NCBI GenBank assembly: GCA_003555385.1
Contig: PWHO01000077.1
Coordinates: forward strand, 1 to 12,511
Direction: 5' to 3'
DNA: 12,511 bases
From: Bacteroidales bacterium
GTDB lineage: Bacteria; Bacteroidota; Bacteroidia; Bacteroidales; UBA7960
This document shows, piece after piece, positions 1-6,491 of this stretch (positions within the stretch are counted from its first letter, which is position 1; each line of letters begins with the position of its first letter). The notes under the pieces are model-generated. The model was not told the DNA's origin. It worked only from the letters and a program-made list of their open reading frames with translations, and did not search any database. The position numbers and the translations under genes were made by a program.

Positions 1-880
1 CCGCTTGTTCTGCAAGGAAAGCAATGGGGTTGCATTCATACAGCAGACGGAGTTTGCCTTCGGGTTTTTTGGATGTGCCGGGGTAGAGAAAAATCCCTCC
101 CTTGATGAGGTTCCGGTGAAAATCAGATACCAGTGAACCAATGTAGCGTGACGTATAGGGCCGGAAACTATCCGGGTCGTCTTTCTGACAGTATTTGAGG
201 TACTGTTTCACCCCTTCCGGGAAATAAATGTAATTTCCCTCATTAATGGAATAAATATTTGCTTTTTCCGGATAATGCATATCCGGATGGGAGAGACAAA
301 ATATGCCGACGGAAGGATCCAGGGTGAATCCGTTGACTCCTTTGCCGGTGGAATAAACCAGCATGGTCGATGATCCATAAATTACGTATCCTGCTGCGGC
401 GAGGTTGATGCCCGGCTGCAAAAGGTCATCTTCAGTACCGCCGCCCACTTCAGTAACCCTGCGGTAGATGGAAAAGATGGTTCCTATGGAAACATTCGCG
501 TCAATGTTGCTGCTTCCGTCAAGAGGGTCAATGGCGATTACATACTTTCCCAGTTCGGAAAAATCATCGCGGAAAGAGATTACTTTCTCGTTCTCCTCGG
601 AAGCGATTGCGGAGCATTCACCGCCTCCCTTCAGCGCGGTAATGAATGTTTCATTGGCAAACACATCCAGTTTTTTCTGGGTTTCCCCCTGGATGTTTTC
701 GCTGCCGCTCGCCCCCAGGATGTCTACCAGCCCGGCGGCATTGATCTCCCTGTTCACAATTTTGGCTGCGGTGGCAATGTCATTCAGTAATCGTGTGAGT
801 GCCCCTTTTGCATGAGGGTACTCCGACTGTCTTCGGATGATAAACTCGGTGAGTGTGGTGATTTTGTTTCTTTGCATCAT
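1..880 (-). CDS. fbp: Class I fructose-1,6-bisphosphatase, C-terminus cut by the window edge
   Basis: Hydrolyses fructose-1,6-bisphosphate to fructose-6-phosphate and phosphate, the committed cytosolic step of gluconeogenesis. I translated the open frame back from the window edge. About 293 residues are visible of the roughly 330-340 usual for the class, so about 40 C-terminal residues lie outside. Class I hallmarks are the metal-binding SEEN motif (Glu95, Glu96) and AIDPLDGSSN (Asp118, Asp121), followed by downstream blocks such as GYVIYGSSTMLV and GGIFLYPGTSKKPEGKLRLL. The start is the double ATG at 880/877; the first is used here and the choice changes one residue. No Shine-Dalgarno sequence precedes it. 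The stop of cinA, on the same strand, is 55 bases upstream, and a -7 promoter element lies in that gap, so fbp probably has its own promoter and may also receive read-through. Identification is firm. Confidence 0.95.
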   Translation of the reverse strand, partial: MMQRNKITTLTEFIIRRQSEYPHAKGALTRLLNDIATAAKIVNREINAAGLVDILGASGSENIQGETQKKLDVFANETFITALKGGGECSAIASEENEKVISFRDDFSELGKYVIAIDPLDGSSNIDANVSIGTIFSIYRRVTEVGGGTEDDLLQPGINLAAAGYVIYGSSTMLVYSTGKGVNGFTLDPSVGIFCLSHPDMHYPEKANIYSINEGNYIYFPEGVKQYLKYCQKDDPDSFRPYTSRYIGSLVSDFHRNLIKGGIFLYPGTSKKPEGKLRLLYECNPIAFLAEQA

Positions 881-923
881 GGCCCGGTTGATTGATTTGG
901 TGATTGTGTTGGTTGATCTGAAA

Positions 924-931
924 CAAATATA
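924..931 (-). promoter_or_regulatory. Bacteroidota-type -7 promoter element for fbp
   Basis: On the minus strand the bases read TATATTTG, a full match to the Bacteroidota -7 consensus TAnnTTTG. Transcription would start near position 919, giving a leader of about 39 bases before the fbp ATG. No convincing -33 TTG element is visible at the expected distance. The box begins right after the cinA stop codon, in the only non-coding gap before fbp. An eight-base, AT-rich match can arise by chance, so location is the main support. Confidence 0.5.
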
Positions 932-935
932 TCGC

Positions 936-2195
936 TTATTTACCTTTTTCCGGGTCTGATTCTGTTTTTTCTTTGAGCAGGGCCAGGGCTGCATTTCCTG
1001 AACGTATGATATTTCTTTCCCTGTTGTCGCCGAACTGATATTTCCTGCTGATTACGGATGAAGGGCCGGCCACTGCAATACACACGGTACCCGCCGGTTT
1101 TTCCATACTCCCTCCTCCGGGGCCTGCGATACCCGTAACTCCAATGGCATAGTCGCAGTTCAGTGCTTTTTGTGCTCCAGTGGCCATGGCTTCGGCTACT
1201 TCTCTGCTGACTGCCCCGTGATTCCTGATCAGCTCCGGACTGACATTCAGCAACTTTTCTTTGGCCCGGTTGGCATAGGCTACGACACAGCCGTTGAACC
1301 ATTCCGAACTTCCGGGGATACTGGTAATCCGGTGGGCAATGTAACCACCGGTACAACTCTCAGCAGTTCCCAGTCTGAGTCCACGCTGTTTGAGTATCTT
1401 TCCCGTTACACCTTCCAGGGTGTCATCATCATATCCCCATATAAATTCGGGGATGATCGAACGCAGCTTTTCGACTTCCCGGTTAATAAGGCTTTTCAGC
1501 AGCTGTTGCTTGTCACCTTTGGCTGTCAACCTTAGACGGACAATTCCGGGTGAGGGCAGGTAGGCCAGCTGTATCGTTTCCGGCAGTGAACTTTCCCACA
1601 CGGCAATTAATTCAGCCAGCGCGGATTCTCCAATCCCCTGGGTCAGGACTGTTTTGTGGATGATGAACTGTTTTCTTCCCTGTTTTTCCAGTGCAGGAAT
1701 CACCTGTTGATCCATCATCTCCTTCATCTCAAAGGGGACACCCGGCATGGCTATGAAAATGGTATTGTTTTGCCGTAACCACAAACCCGGTGCCGTGCCA
1801 TTGGGGTTTCTGAGTGCAGTGGCTTTTTCCGGCACCATGGCCTGAAGGCGGTTTAACTCAGTGATATCCAGACCTCTGCGAAGAAAGAATCCCCGGATAT
1901 CTTTCAGTACATCCGGATCCTGCTGCAATGAACAGTTGAAGTATTTGCAGAGCGCATGTTTGGTGATGTCATCGCGTGTGGGGCCCAGACCTCCGGTGAT
2001 CAGCACAAGGCTTGCATGTTCGGCAGTGCTGCTTATGGCCCGCAGGATTTCGGATTCCTCATCCCCTACAACCAGTATCTCTTTAACTGAGAACCCGGCG
2101 AGGTTCAGCCGGGATGCGATCCATGTTGCATTGGTGTTGACTGTTTGCCCGGTCAGCAGTTCATTTCCAATAGATATGATTGCGGTATCCATCAT
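936..2195 (-). CDS. cinA: CinA-family protein: MoCF-like domain fused to nicotinamide-nucleotide amidohydrolase (PncC)
   Basis: A cytosolic two-domain protein of NAD salvage. The C-terminal PncC domain deamidates nicotinamide mononucleotide to nicotinate mononucleotide. The N-terminal CinA/MoCF-fold domain is known in some homologues as an ADP-ribose or NAD-metabolite pyrophosphatase. The N-terminal domain (about residues 3-170) shows GNELLTGQ at 10-17, TGGLGPTRDD at 67-76 and MPGVPFEMKEMM at 150-161. The C-terminal domain (about 258-412) shows GTAESCTGG at 276-284 with the likely nucleophile Ser280, then PGSSEWFNG, AYANRAKEKLL and GVTGIAGPGGG at 352-362. The 419-residue length is normal for the full fusion. 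The start is a double ATG at 2195/2192. No Shine-Dalgarno sequence is visible, and a -7 element sits only a few bases upstream. The older 'competence/damage-inducible' name does not imply a competence role here. Confidence 0.95.
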   Translation of the reverse strand: MMDTAIISIGNELLTGQTVNTNATWIASRLNLAGFSVKEILVVGDEESEILRAISSTAEHASLVLITGGLGPTRDDITKHALCKYFNCSLQQDPDVLKDIRGFFLRRGLDITELNRLQAMVPEKATALRNPNGTAPGLWLRQNNTIFIAMPGVPFEMKEMMDQQVIPALEKQGRKQFIIHKTVLTQGIGESALAELIAVWESSLPETIQLAYLPSPGIVRLRLTAKGDKQQLLKSLINREVEKLRSIIPEFIWGYDDDTLEGVTGKILKQRGLRLGTAESCTGGYIAHRITSIPGSSEWFNGCVVAYANRAKEKLLNVSPELIRNHGAVSREVAEAMATGAQKALNCDYAIGVTGIAGPGGGSMEKPAGTVCIAVAGPSSVISRKYQFGDNRERNIIRSGNAALALLKEKTESDPEKGK

Positions 2196-2203
2196 TTTAG
2201 GGC

Positions 2204-2211
2204 CAAAAATA
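2204..2211 (-). promoter_or_regulatory. Possible -7 promoter element for cinA, close to the start codon
   Basis: The minus strand reads TATTTTTG, matching TAnnTTTG. With the usual spacing, transcription would begin about 3-6 bases before the first cinA ATG, so the message would be almost leaderless. This is identical in sequence to the plus-strand box at 2260-2267, and the pair would form a divergent promoter region. The region is AT-rich and no -33 element is clear, so this is tentative. Confidence 0.35.
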
Positions 2212-2259
2212 ATGATAATCCGGGAGTAAAAGTATTTAGGTATTTACTTTAATTATTGA

Positions 2260-2267
2260 TATTTTTG
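2260..2267 (+). promoter_or_regulatory. -7 promoter element for the nucleoside phosphorylase / SirB1-type unit
   Basis: The plus strand reads TATTTTTG, a match to the Bacteroidota -7 consensus TAnnTTTG. The predicted transcription start is about 2272. That is at the upstream in-frame TTG (2273) and about 30 bases before the ATG at 2303, so the element helps decide the start of the next gene. No -33 element is obvious. Confidence 0.45.
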
Positions 2268-2302
2268 TTTGTTTGACCAAAAGACTAAATTTCAAAAGTG
2301 AT

Positions 2303-3172
2303 ATGAAACAATTCAAGGAATCGGAGTTGATCGTAAATCCTGACGGAAGTATTTATCATTTAAAACTATTGCCTGAACAGGTGGCTGATACCGTCATTCT
2401 GGTCGGGGACCAGGGGCGTGTCGGGATGGTTTCCCGTCATTTTGATTCCATTGAACACAAGGTTCAAAACCGTGAATTTGTGACCCATACAGGTACCTTT
2501 AAAGGGGAACCCGTTACGGTGCTTTCCACCGGCATTGGCACCGACAATATCGATATTGTAATGAATGAACTGGATGCTCTTGTCAACATCGATATTCCGG
2601 CGCGTCAGCTTAAGCCCGAACCCCGGTCATTGACCCTCATCCGCCTCGGGACAACCGGTGCCCTGCAGGGTAACATAGCGGTTGATAGTTTTGTTGCATC
2701 AGCTTATGGGCTGGGGTTTGACGGGTTGCTGCATTTTTACCGCCACGAAGGGATCACTGAGGATGCCATGTCGGATGCTTTTGTGAAACATACCTCATGG
2801 AGTGACAGGTTGCCTTATCCTTACATTGTGAAAGCTTCGGATGTACTGATGGAAAAAGTTGCTGAAGGCCTGCAGGCGGGGGTTACGGCTACTGCGAACG
2901 GGTTTTTCGGGCCGCAGGGACGAAGTCTGCGGATTCCACTGGCCTCCCCGGATCTGAATGAAACCATTGAAACATTCAGGTACCAGGGACAAGCCATCAC
3001 CAATTTTGAAATGGAGACGTCAGCATTATATGGCCTGAGCAGGCTGCTGGGTCACCAGGCACTGACCATATGTACGGTCATTGCCAACAGGGTCAGCAAA
3101 ACATACAGCCGGGATTACCAAACCGCCGTTGACCAGATGATCCGAATGGTTCTGAATCGATTGGTTTCATAA
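2303..3172 (+). CDS. Nucleoside phosphorylase, uridine phosphorylase-like (PNP_UDP_1 family)
   Basis: Predicted cytosolic enzyme that splits a nucleoside with phosphate into free base and ribose-1-phosphate, in pyrimidine salvage. Numbered from the ATG at 2303 (289 residues), it has a phosphate-loop segment GDQGRV at 35-40, STGIGTDN at 75-82, LIRLGTTGA at 112-120 and FEMETSALYGL at 235-245, the last matching the ribose-binding Glu-Met-Glu of the family. GFFGPQGR at 200-207 contains a Gln-x-Arg pair like the one that binds uracil in uridine phosphorylases (Gln166/Arg168 in E. coli Udp), which favours a uridine enzyme over a purine one. The loop has Gln where most relatives have Pro (GDP). An in-frame TTG at 2273 would add ten residues, but it coincides with the predicted transcription start, so ATG is preferred. 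The next gene begins 15 bases after the stop. Confidence 0.85.
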   Translation: MKQFKESELIVNPDGSIYHLKLLPEQVADTVILVGDQGRVGMVSRHFDSIEHKVQNREFVTHTGTFKGEPVTVLSTGIGTDNIDIVMNELDALVNIDIPARQLKPEPRSLTLIRLGTTGALQGNIAVDSFVASAYGLGFDGLLHFYRHEGITEDAMSDAFVKHTSWSDRLPYPYIVKASDVLMEKVAEGLQAGVTATANGFFGPQGRSLRIPLASPDLNETIETFRYQGQAITNFEMETSALYGLSRLLGHQALTICTVIANRVSKTYSRDYQTAVDQMIRMVLNRLVS

Positions 3173-3187
3173 TACATCTGTTAGTGT

Positions 3188-4084
3188 ATGGGAGTGGAAC
3201 AAGATGCCAGAGAACGAGAAATTCAGGCCCTGATCAGCATGATTGATGATCCGGATCCACAGATTTTCCGTGAAATTTCCATGAAAATTATTCAGATGGG
3301 GTATGATGCACTTCCTTTTATTGAGGAGGTGGAACTCAGTACGCCGGACAAGGACCTTCGCGAGCGAATGACATCTATTAAGCATGGAATTCGCTATGAG
3401 CAACTTTCCGCCGATTTATTTGCCTGGGCGGCAAGTCCTGATAAGGACCTGTTGTCAGCATGGTTATCGGTGAGCCGCTACAATTATCCGGACATCTGTG
3501 ATCATGAAATCAGAAGGAAAATTGGTGATATTCGCCGGGATGTCTGGCTGGAGATCAATGAGAATCTTACGGCCCTGGAAAAGATCAAGGTATTTAACCA
3601 TGTGTTTTATGGAATTCACCGTTTTCAGGGGAATCTTGAGGACTATCATGATCCTGACAATTCACTGATCAACCGGGTATTGAAAACCAAAAAAGGCAGC
3701 CCGCTGAGCATGGGGCTTTTATATATGCTGGTGGCCCGCAGCCTCGACCTGCCCGTGCAGGGCATCAATCTGCCGGAACATTTTGTATTGGCTTATATGG
3801 GCGAAACATTGGATCCCTCCCGGATGACAGTCAAAGAGGGTGTGCCCCTGTTTTACATCAATGCATTCAGCGGGGGTGACGTATTCTCTGCGAAAGAGAT
3901 CAATAAATTTTTGAAAAAACTGGATTTTGACCCGTTACCAGAATTTTTCAGGCCCTGCACCGACCTGGAAATACTCACGCGGATGCTGAACAGCCTCGCA
4001 GCAGCATATGACACTACGGGAGAATCCGACAGGAAGTCAGAGTTGGAAAACCTTCGTAACCGTTTGGAAGAGTCTTTTGCCTGA
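3188..4084 (+). CDS. SirB1-type transglutaminase-fold protein (Transglut_core2)
   Basis: A 298-residue protein without signal peptide or membrane segment, so probably cytosolic. Residues about 10-50 look like a HEAT-type helical repeat. Residues about 85-205 match the SirB1 / Transglut_core2 family: a Leu/Trp-rich segment near 117-150, then KGSPLSMGLLYMLVARSLDLPVQGINLPEHF at about 169-199 (key residues Gly170, Pro172, Ser174, Gly176, His198). The nucleophilic Cys of true transglutaminases is replaced by Ser, as in much of this family, while the His is kept; enzymatic activity is therefore uncertain. The TPR tail found in many relatives is reduced to a short helical end. The biochemical role of the family is not established. 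The gene follows the phosphorylase by 15 bases and is probably co-transcribed with it. It ends 17 bases from the convergent OFOR gene, with no clear terminator between. Confidence 0.8.
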   Translation: MGVEQDAREREIQALISMIDDPDPQIFREISMKIIQMGYDALPFIEEVELSTPDKDLRERMTSIKHGIRYEQLSADLFAWAASPDKDLLSAWLSVSRYNYPDICDHEIRRKIGDIRRDVWLEINENLTALEKIKVFNHVFYGIHRFQGNLEDYHDPDNSLINRVLKTKKGSPLSMGLLYMLVARSLDLPVQGINLPEHFVLAYMGETLDPSRMTVKEGVPLFYINAFSGGDVFSAKEINKFLKKLDFDPLPEFFRPCTDLEILTRMLNSLAAAYDTTGESDRKSELENLRNRLEESFA

Positions 4085-4101
4085 CCGGGTCTGTGATAAT
4101 T

Positions 4102-5370
4102 TTATGACTCCATGGCTTTTTTGATCTTATCCAGCGGCAGTTTGTCTGCTTTCCCTTCCTGCTGAATAATATGGTATACCGAGGATTCATCCAGTATCTT
4201 TGTTTGTCTGCACAGGTAAAGAATGGCATGTATGGCCGCGTTCCTTGCTCCCACAGACCTGAAGTCCCTCAGAATAACTTCAGCTCCTGTGTTCGGAGGG
4301 GTCAGGCTGGAATCGATGAACAATTTTCCCTGCTGCATACGCTCTATGCGCTGACGATTATGCTGCAGACCATCAGAGGAGGTAATTAAGGCTACATCCG
4401 GGACACTTATCCCATGAAAAAGAACCTCTTCCGGTGACACGTTGATTTCTGCCGTAGAAAATCCAACCCCCACGGTTACCGGGTAGCTTCCTTTTTGTGT
4501 AGCGTGTAAGTCTGCACTCATGGCAGCTTTGGCAAAAATGTTTGCTGCCAGCTGCACGCCTTCACCGGCCGAACCACTGATTACCAGAGAGTAAGGTTGT
4601 TGTAGCTGATGGTTGAATGTTTTTGAAATAACGGGGGTTTTGTCAAGCAGGTTTGCTGTCTTTTCTTCCTGGCGATCCAGGAAAGGAGGGAGGTCGTTGG
4701 TCCATTCACCCAGTTCACGTCCTGATTCTTCAACAATTTCCTTCAGTTTGCGGCGCGGGTTGAGTTTTACGCCATAACTCGGGCAGATCTCCATTACTTC
4801 AACCAGGGAAAACCCTTCCTGGCTGAATGCCTTCATTATGGCTTCGGTGATGTTACCGACGCCCATGATCCTGGAAACATAGCGCGCACCGGCCGTATGT
4901 GCCAGTTTGCAAATATCGTAACCGGTAAAGGGATTGCCTTTAAAGGAGGTGGTTGTGCAGAATCCTTTTGGGGTCAGTCCGCTGCTTTGCCCTCCTGTCA
5001 TACCGTACAACATATTGTTATGCACCACCACGGTCACATTCAGGTTAAGCCGGGCTGCCTCCATGATATGTTGCAGACCGATGGTTGTGCCACCGTCTCC
5101 GACAAAAACCACAATTTTCTGGTCTTTACTTCCGGTTCCGAAAGAGATCCCTGCCCCCAGTGCCACGGAACGTCCGTGAAGCCCGTGCACGGTGTGGGTG
5201 TTCAGGCATTTGTCAATGATCCCGTGACAACCGATGTCAGTTACCGCGATTACATCCAGTGGGTTGTAACCCAGTTTTTCCAGAGCCTCTGTGCTGTTTT
5301 TGGCAATGAGGTCGTGGCCGCATCCCTTGCAATAGGGAAGATTTTGTAATTTTATCATAGATCCCGTCAT
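4102..5370 (-). CDS. 2-oxoacid:ferredoxin oxidoreductase, fused beta (TPP-binding) and gamma subunits
   Basis: Catalytic subunit of a thiamine-pyrophosphate iron-sulfur enzyme that interconverts a 2-oxoacid plus CoA with acyl-CoA, CO2 and reduced ferredoxin. The beta part (about residues 1-235) has CKGCG (Cys14, Cys17), DIGC (Cys48) and EICPSYG (Cys196), the pattern that binds one [4Fe-4S] cluster in OFOR beta subunits. Its TPP/Mg motif is GDGG at 91-94 with NN at 118-119, then LYGMTGGQ. A linker of about 30 residues leads to a gamma domain (about 260-422) with ISGSAGEGVQLAA, the usual gamma start. Beta-gamma fusion is not the textbook arrangement; gamma is more often separate or joined to alpha. 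No ferredoxin-like delta domain is present here or in neighbouring genes. The start ATG overlaps the alpha stop as ATGA and follows a strong Shine-Dalgarno sequence. The substrate is unknown; an indolepyruvate- or branched-chain-type enzyme is possible. Confidence 0.88.
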   Translation of the reverse strand: MTGSMIKLQNLPYCKGCGHDLIAKNSTEALEKLGYNPLDVIAVTDIGCHGIIDKCLNTHTVHGLHGRSVALGAGISFGTGSKDQKIVVFVGDGGTTIGLQHIMEAARLNLNVTVVVHNNMLYGMTGGQSSGLTPKGFCTTTSFKGNPFTGYDICKLAHTAGARYVSRIMGVGNITEAIMKAFSQEGFSLVEVMEICPSYGVKLNPRRKLKEIVEESGRELGEWTNDLPPFLDRQEEKTANLLDKTPVISKTFNHQLQQPYSLVISGSAGEGVQLAANIFAKAAMSADLHATQKGSYPVTVGVGFSTAEINVSPEEVLFHGISVPDVALITSSDGLQHNRQRIERMQQGKLFIDSSLTPPNTGAEVILRDFRSVGARNAAIHAILYLCRQTKILDESSVYHIIQQEGKADKLPLDKIKKAMES

Positions 5371-6491
5371 GACATTACCTCCTTTTCAATTTCTTCCGGG
5401 GCGATCATTTTGCCCAGATTTCCCACAAAGCGAATATTCTCCGGCAATTTTTGCCCAAAAAGCAGGGAGCCAAGCTGGTTATTCATGTTTTCTTCGGCTA
5501 TGACCACCCGCCTGTAACCGGAAACTATTTCCAGGTAAACTGGTGGTAAAGGCAGCAATGTTTTAGGAATAAACAGGGATACTTTTTGCCCTTCACGGCG
5601 CATCTTTCTCACGGCTTCTCTGGCCGCAGCTGCCGATATGCCATATGCGGTTACCAGTTTCTCAGCCCCCTCCTGGTGATCCAGGTGGTAAAACAGGTAA
5701 TCCTCCTTCATGCTGGTTCTGATCTTTTCTTCGAGCCGCCTGGTGTTGGCAAGTGCTTCGGGTGATGAATGCTGAAGAATGCCATCCTGGTCATGGGTTG
5801 ATGCAGTCATCCTGACCTGATGCTCGGCCTGTGTCACCGGAAGGAAGTCCGGAACCAGGTCTGTTGGTTTATAGGGTTTGTAATCGCAGCAGTCTTTGGC
5901 ATACTCTTTCCTTTCCACTTTTTTGATCGTTTCCAGCCTGCTGATGTCGAAACTCTTCTGCGTCATTACCTCCTCTTTGGATGTGAGCAGTATAACCGGG
6001 GTGCGCTGCGTGACTGCGATTTCCAGGGCCCGGGCAGACAAGGACCAGCAGTCCTCAAAACTGCTTGTCCCCAGCACGGGAACGGGATGTCCGCCCGACA
6101 TTATGCCATTTAGCAATAACAGGTCGCCCTGGGCACCGCAGGTTGCTGTGCCCGTTGCCGGCCCAAGTCTTTGTACCAGTACGATCACCATGGGCAGTTC
6201 CATCATATAAGCCATATTGACTGATTCCGCCATCAGGGCAAACCCCGGAAAAGAGGTGGCTGTTACCGGCAGTTTTCCGGTTGCAGACAAACCTGCCATC
6301 CATTGCACCGTGGTAATTTCGTCCGGTGCCGGGAGCATCATTTCCATCCGCTGACTACCATAAAGGTAAAGCAGGTTTGCCGGGGTGATGGGATAACCGA
6401 TGAAGGCATCGGCCCCTGCTCTTGCCAGCGACTCTATGATCAGTCGTGATCCGTCGATCAGTACCTGGTCATTGCTGTTTTTTTCGTGCAT
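5367..6491 (-). CDS. 2-oxoacid:ferredoxin oxidoreductase alpha subunit
   Basis: Partner of the beta-gamma protein encoded next; together they would form the cytosolic OFOR core. Numbered from the ATG at 6491 (374 residues), it shows GYPITP at 32-37, whose Thr contacts TPP in the family. VQRLGPATG at 106-114 and AQGDLLL at 120-126 are the family's GPSTG-x-Q-GD region. Then come RTPVILLTS and a domain II end with VVIAEENMNNQLGSLL and FVGNLGKMIAPEEI. There is no gamma domain at the N-terminus and no ferredoxin-type Cys cluster, so this is a bare alpha subunit. An upstream in-frame TTG at 6497 would add two residues, but it directly abuts an AAAGGAG sequence, which sits six bases from the ATG; ATG is therefore preferred. 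The gene overlaps the end of the CoA-transferase gene by 23 bases and the beta-gamma gene by four, suggesting translational coupling. Confidence 0.9.
   Translation of the reverse strand: MHEKNSNDQVLIDGSRLIIESLARAGADAFIGYPITPANLLYLYGSQRMEMMLPAPDEITTVQWMAGLSATGKLPVTATSFPGFALMAESVNMAYMMELPMVIVLVQRLGPATGTATCGAQGDLLLLNGIMSGGHPVPVLGTSSFEDCWSLSARALEIAVTQRTPVILLTSKEEVMTQKSFDISRLETIKKVERKEYAKDCCDYKPYKPTDLVPDFLPVTQAEHQVRMTASTHDQDGILQHSSPEALANTRRLEEKIRTSMKEDYLFYHLDHQEGAEKLVTAYGISAAAAREAVRKMRREGQKVSLFIPKTLLPLPPVYLEIVSGYRRVVIAEENMNNQLGSLLFGQKLPENIRFVGNLGKMIAPEEIEKEVMS
5377..5385 (-). promoter_or_regulatory. Strong Shine-Dalgarno sequence before the OFOR beta-gamma gene
   Basis: The minus strand reads AAAGGAGGT, ending six bases before the ATG at 5370 and lying inside the last codons of the alpha gene. 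This is near-perfect complementarity to the 16S rRNA tail. It stands out because nearly all other genes here have no Shine-Dalgarno sequence, as is usual in Bacteroidota. Confidence 0.65.

Noticed and set aside
468..815. A 115-codon plus-strand frame opposite fbp
   Set aside because: The minus strand is fructose-1,6-bisphosphatase with intact metal-binding motifs across this interval.
2196..2302. Riboswitch or structured leader before the nucleoside phosphorylase
   Set aside because: The predicted leader is only about 30 bases and the region is simple AT-rich promoter-like sequence.
4085..4101. A bidirectional terminator between the convergent SirB1-type and OFOR genes
   Set aside because: Only a very short GACC/GGTC palindrome is present nearby, with no T-tract; too weak to annotate.
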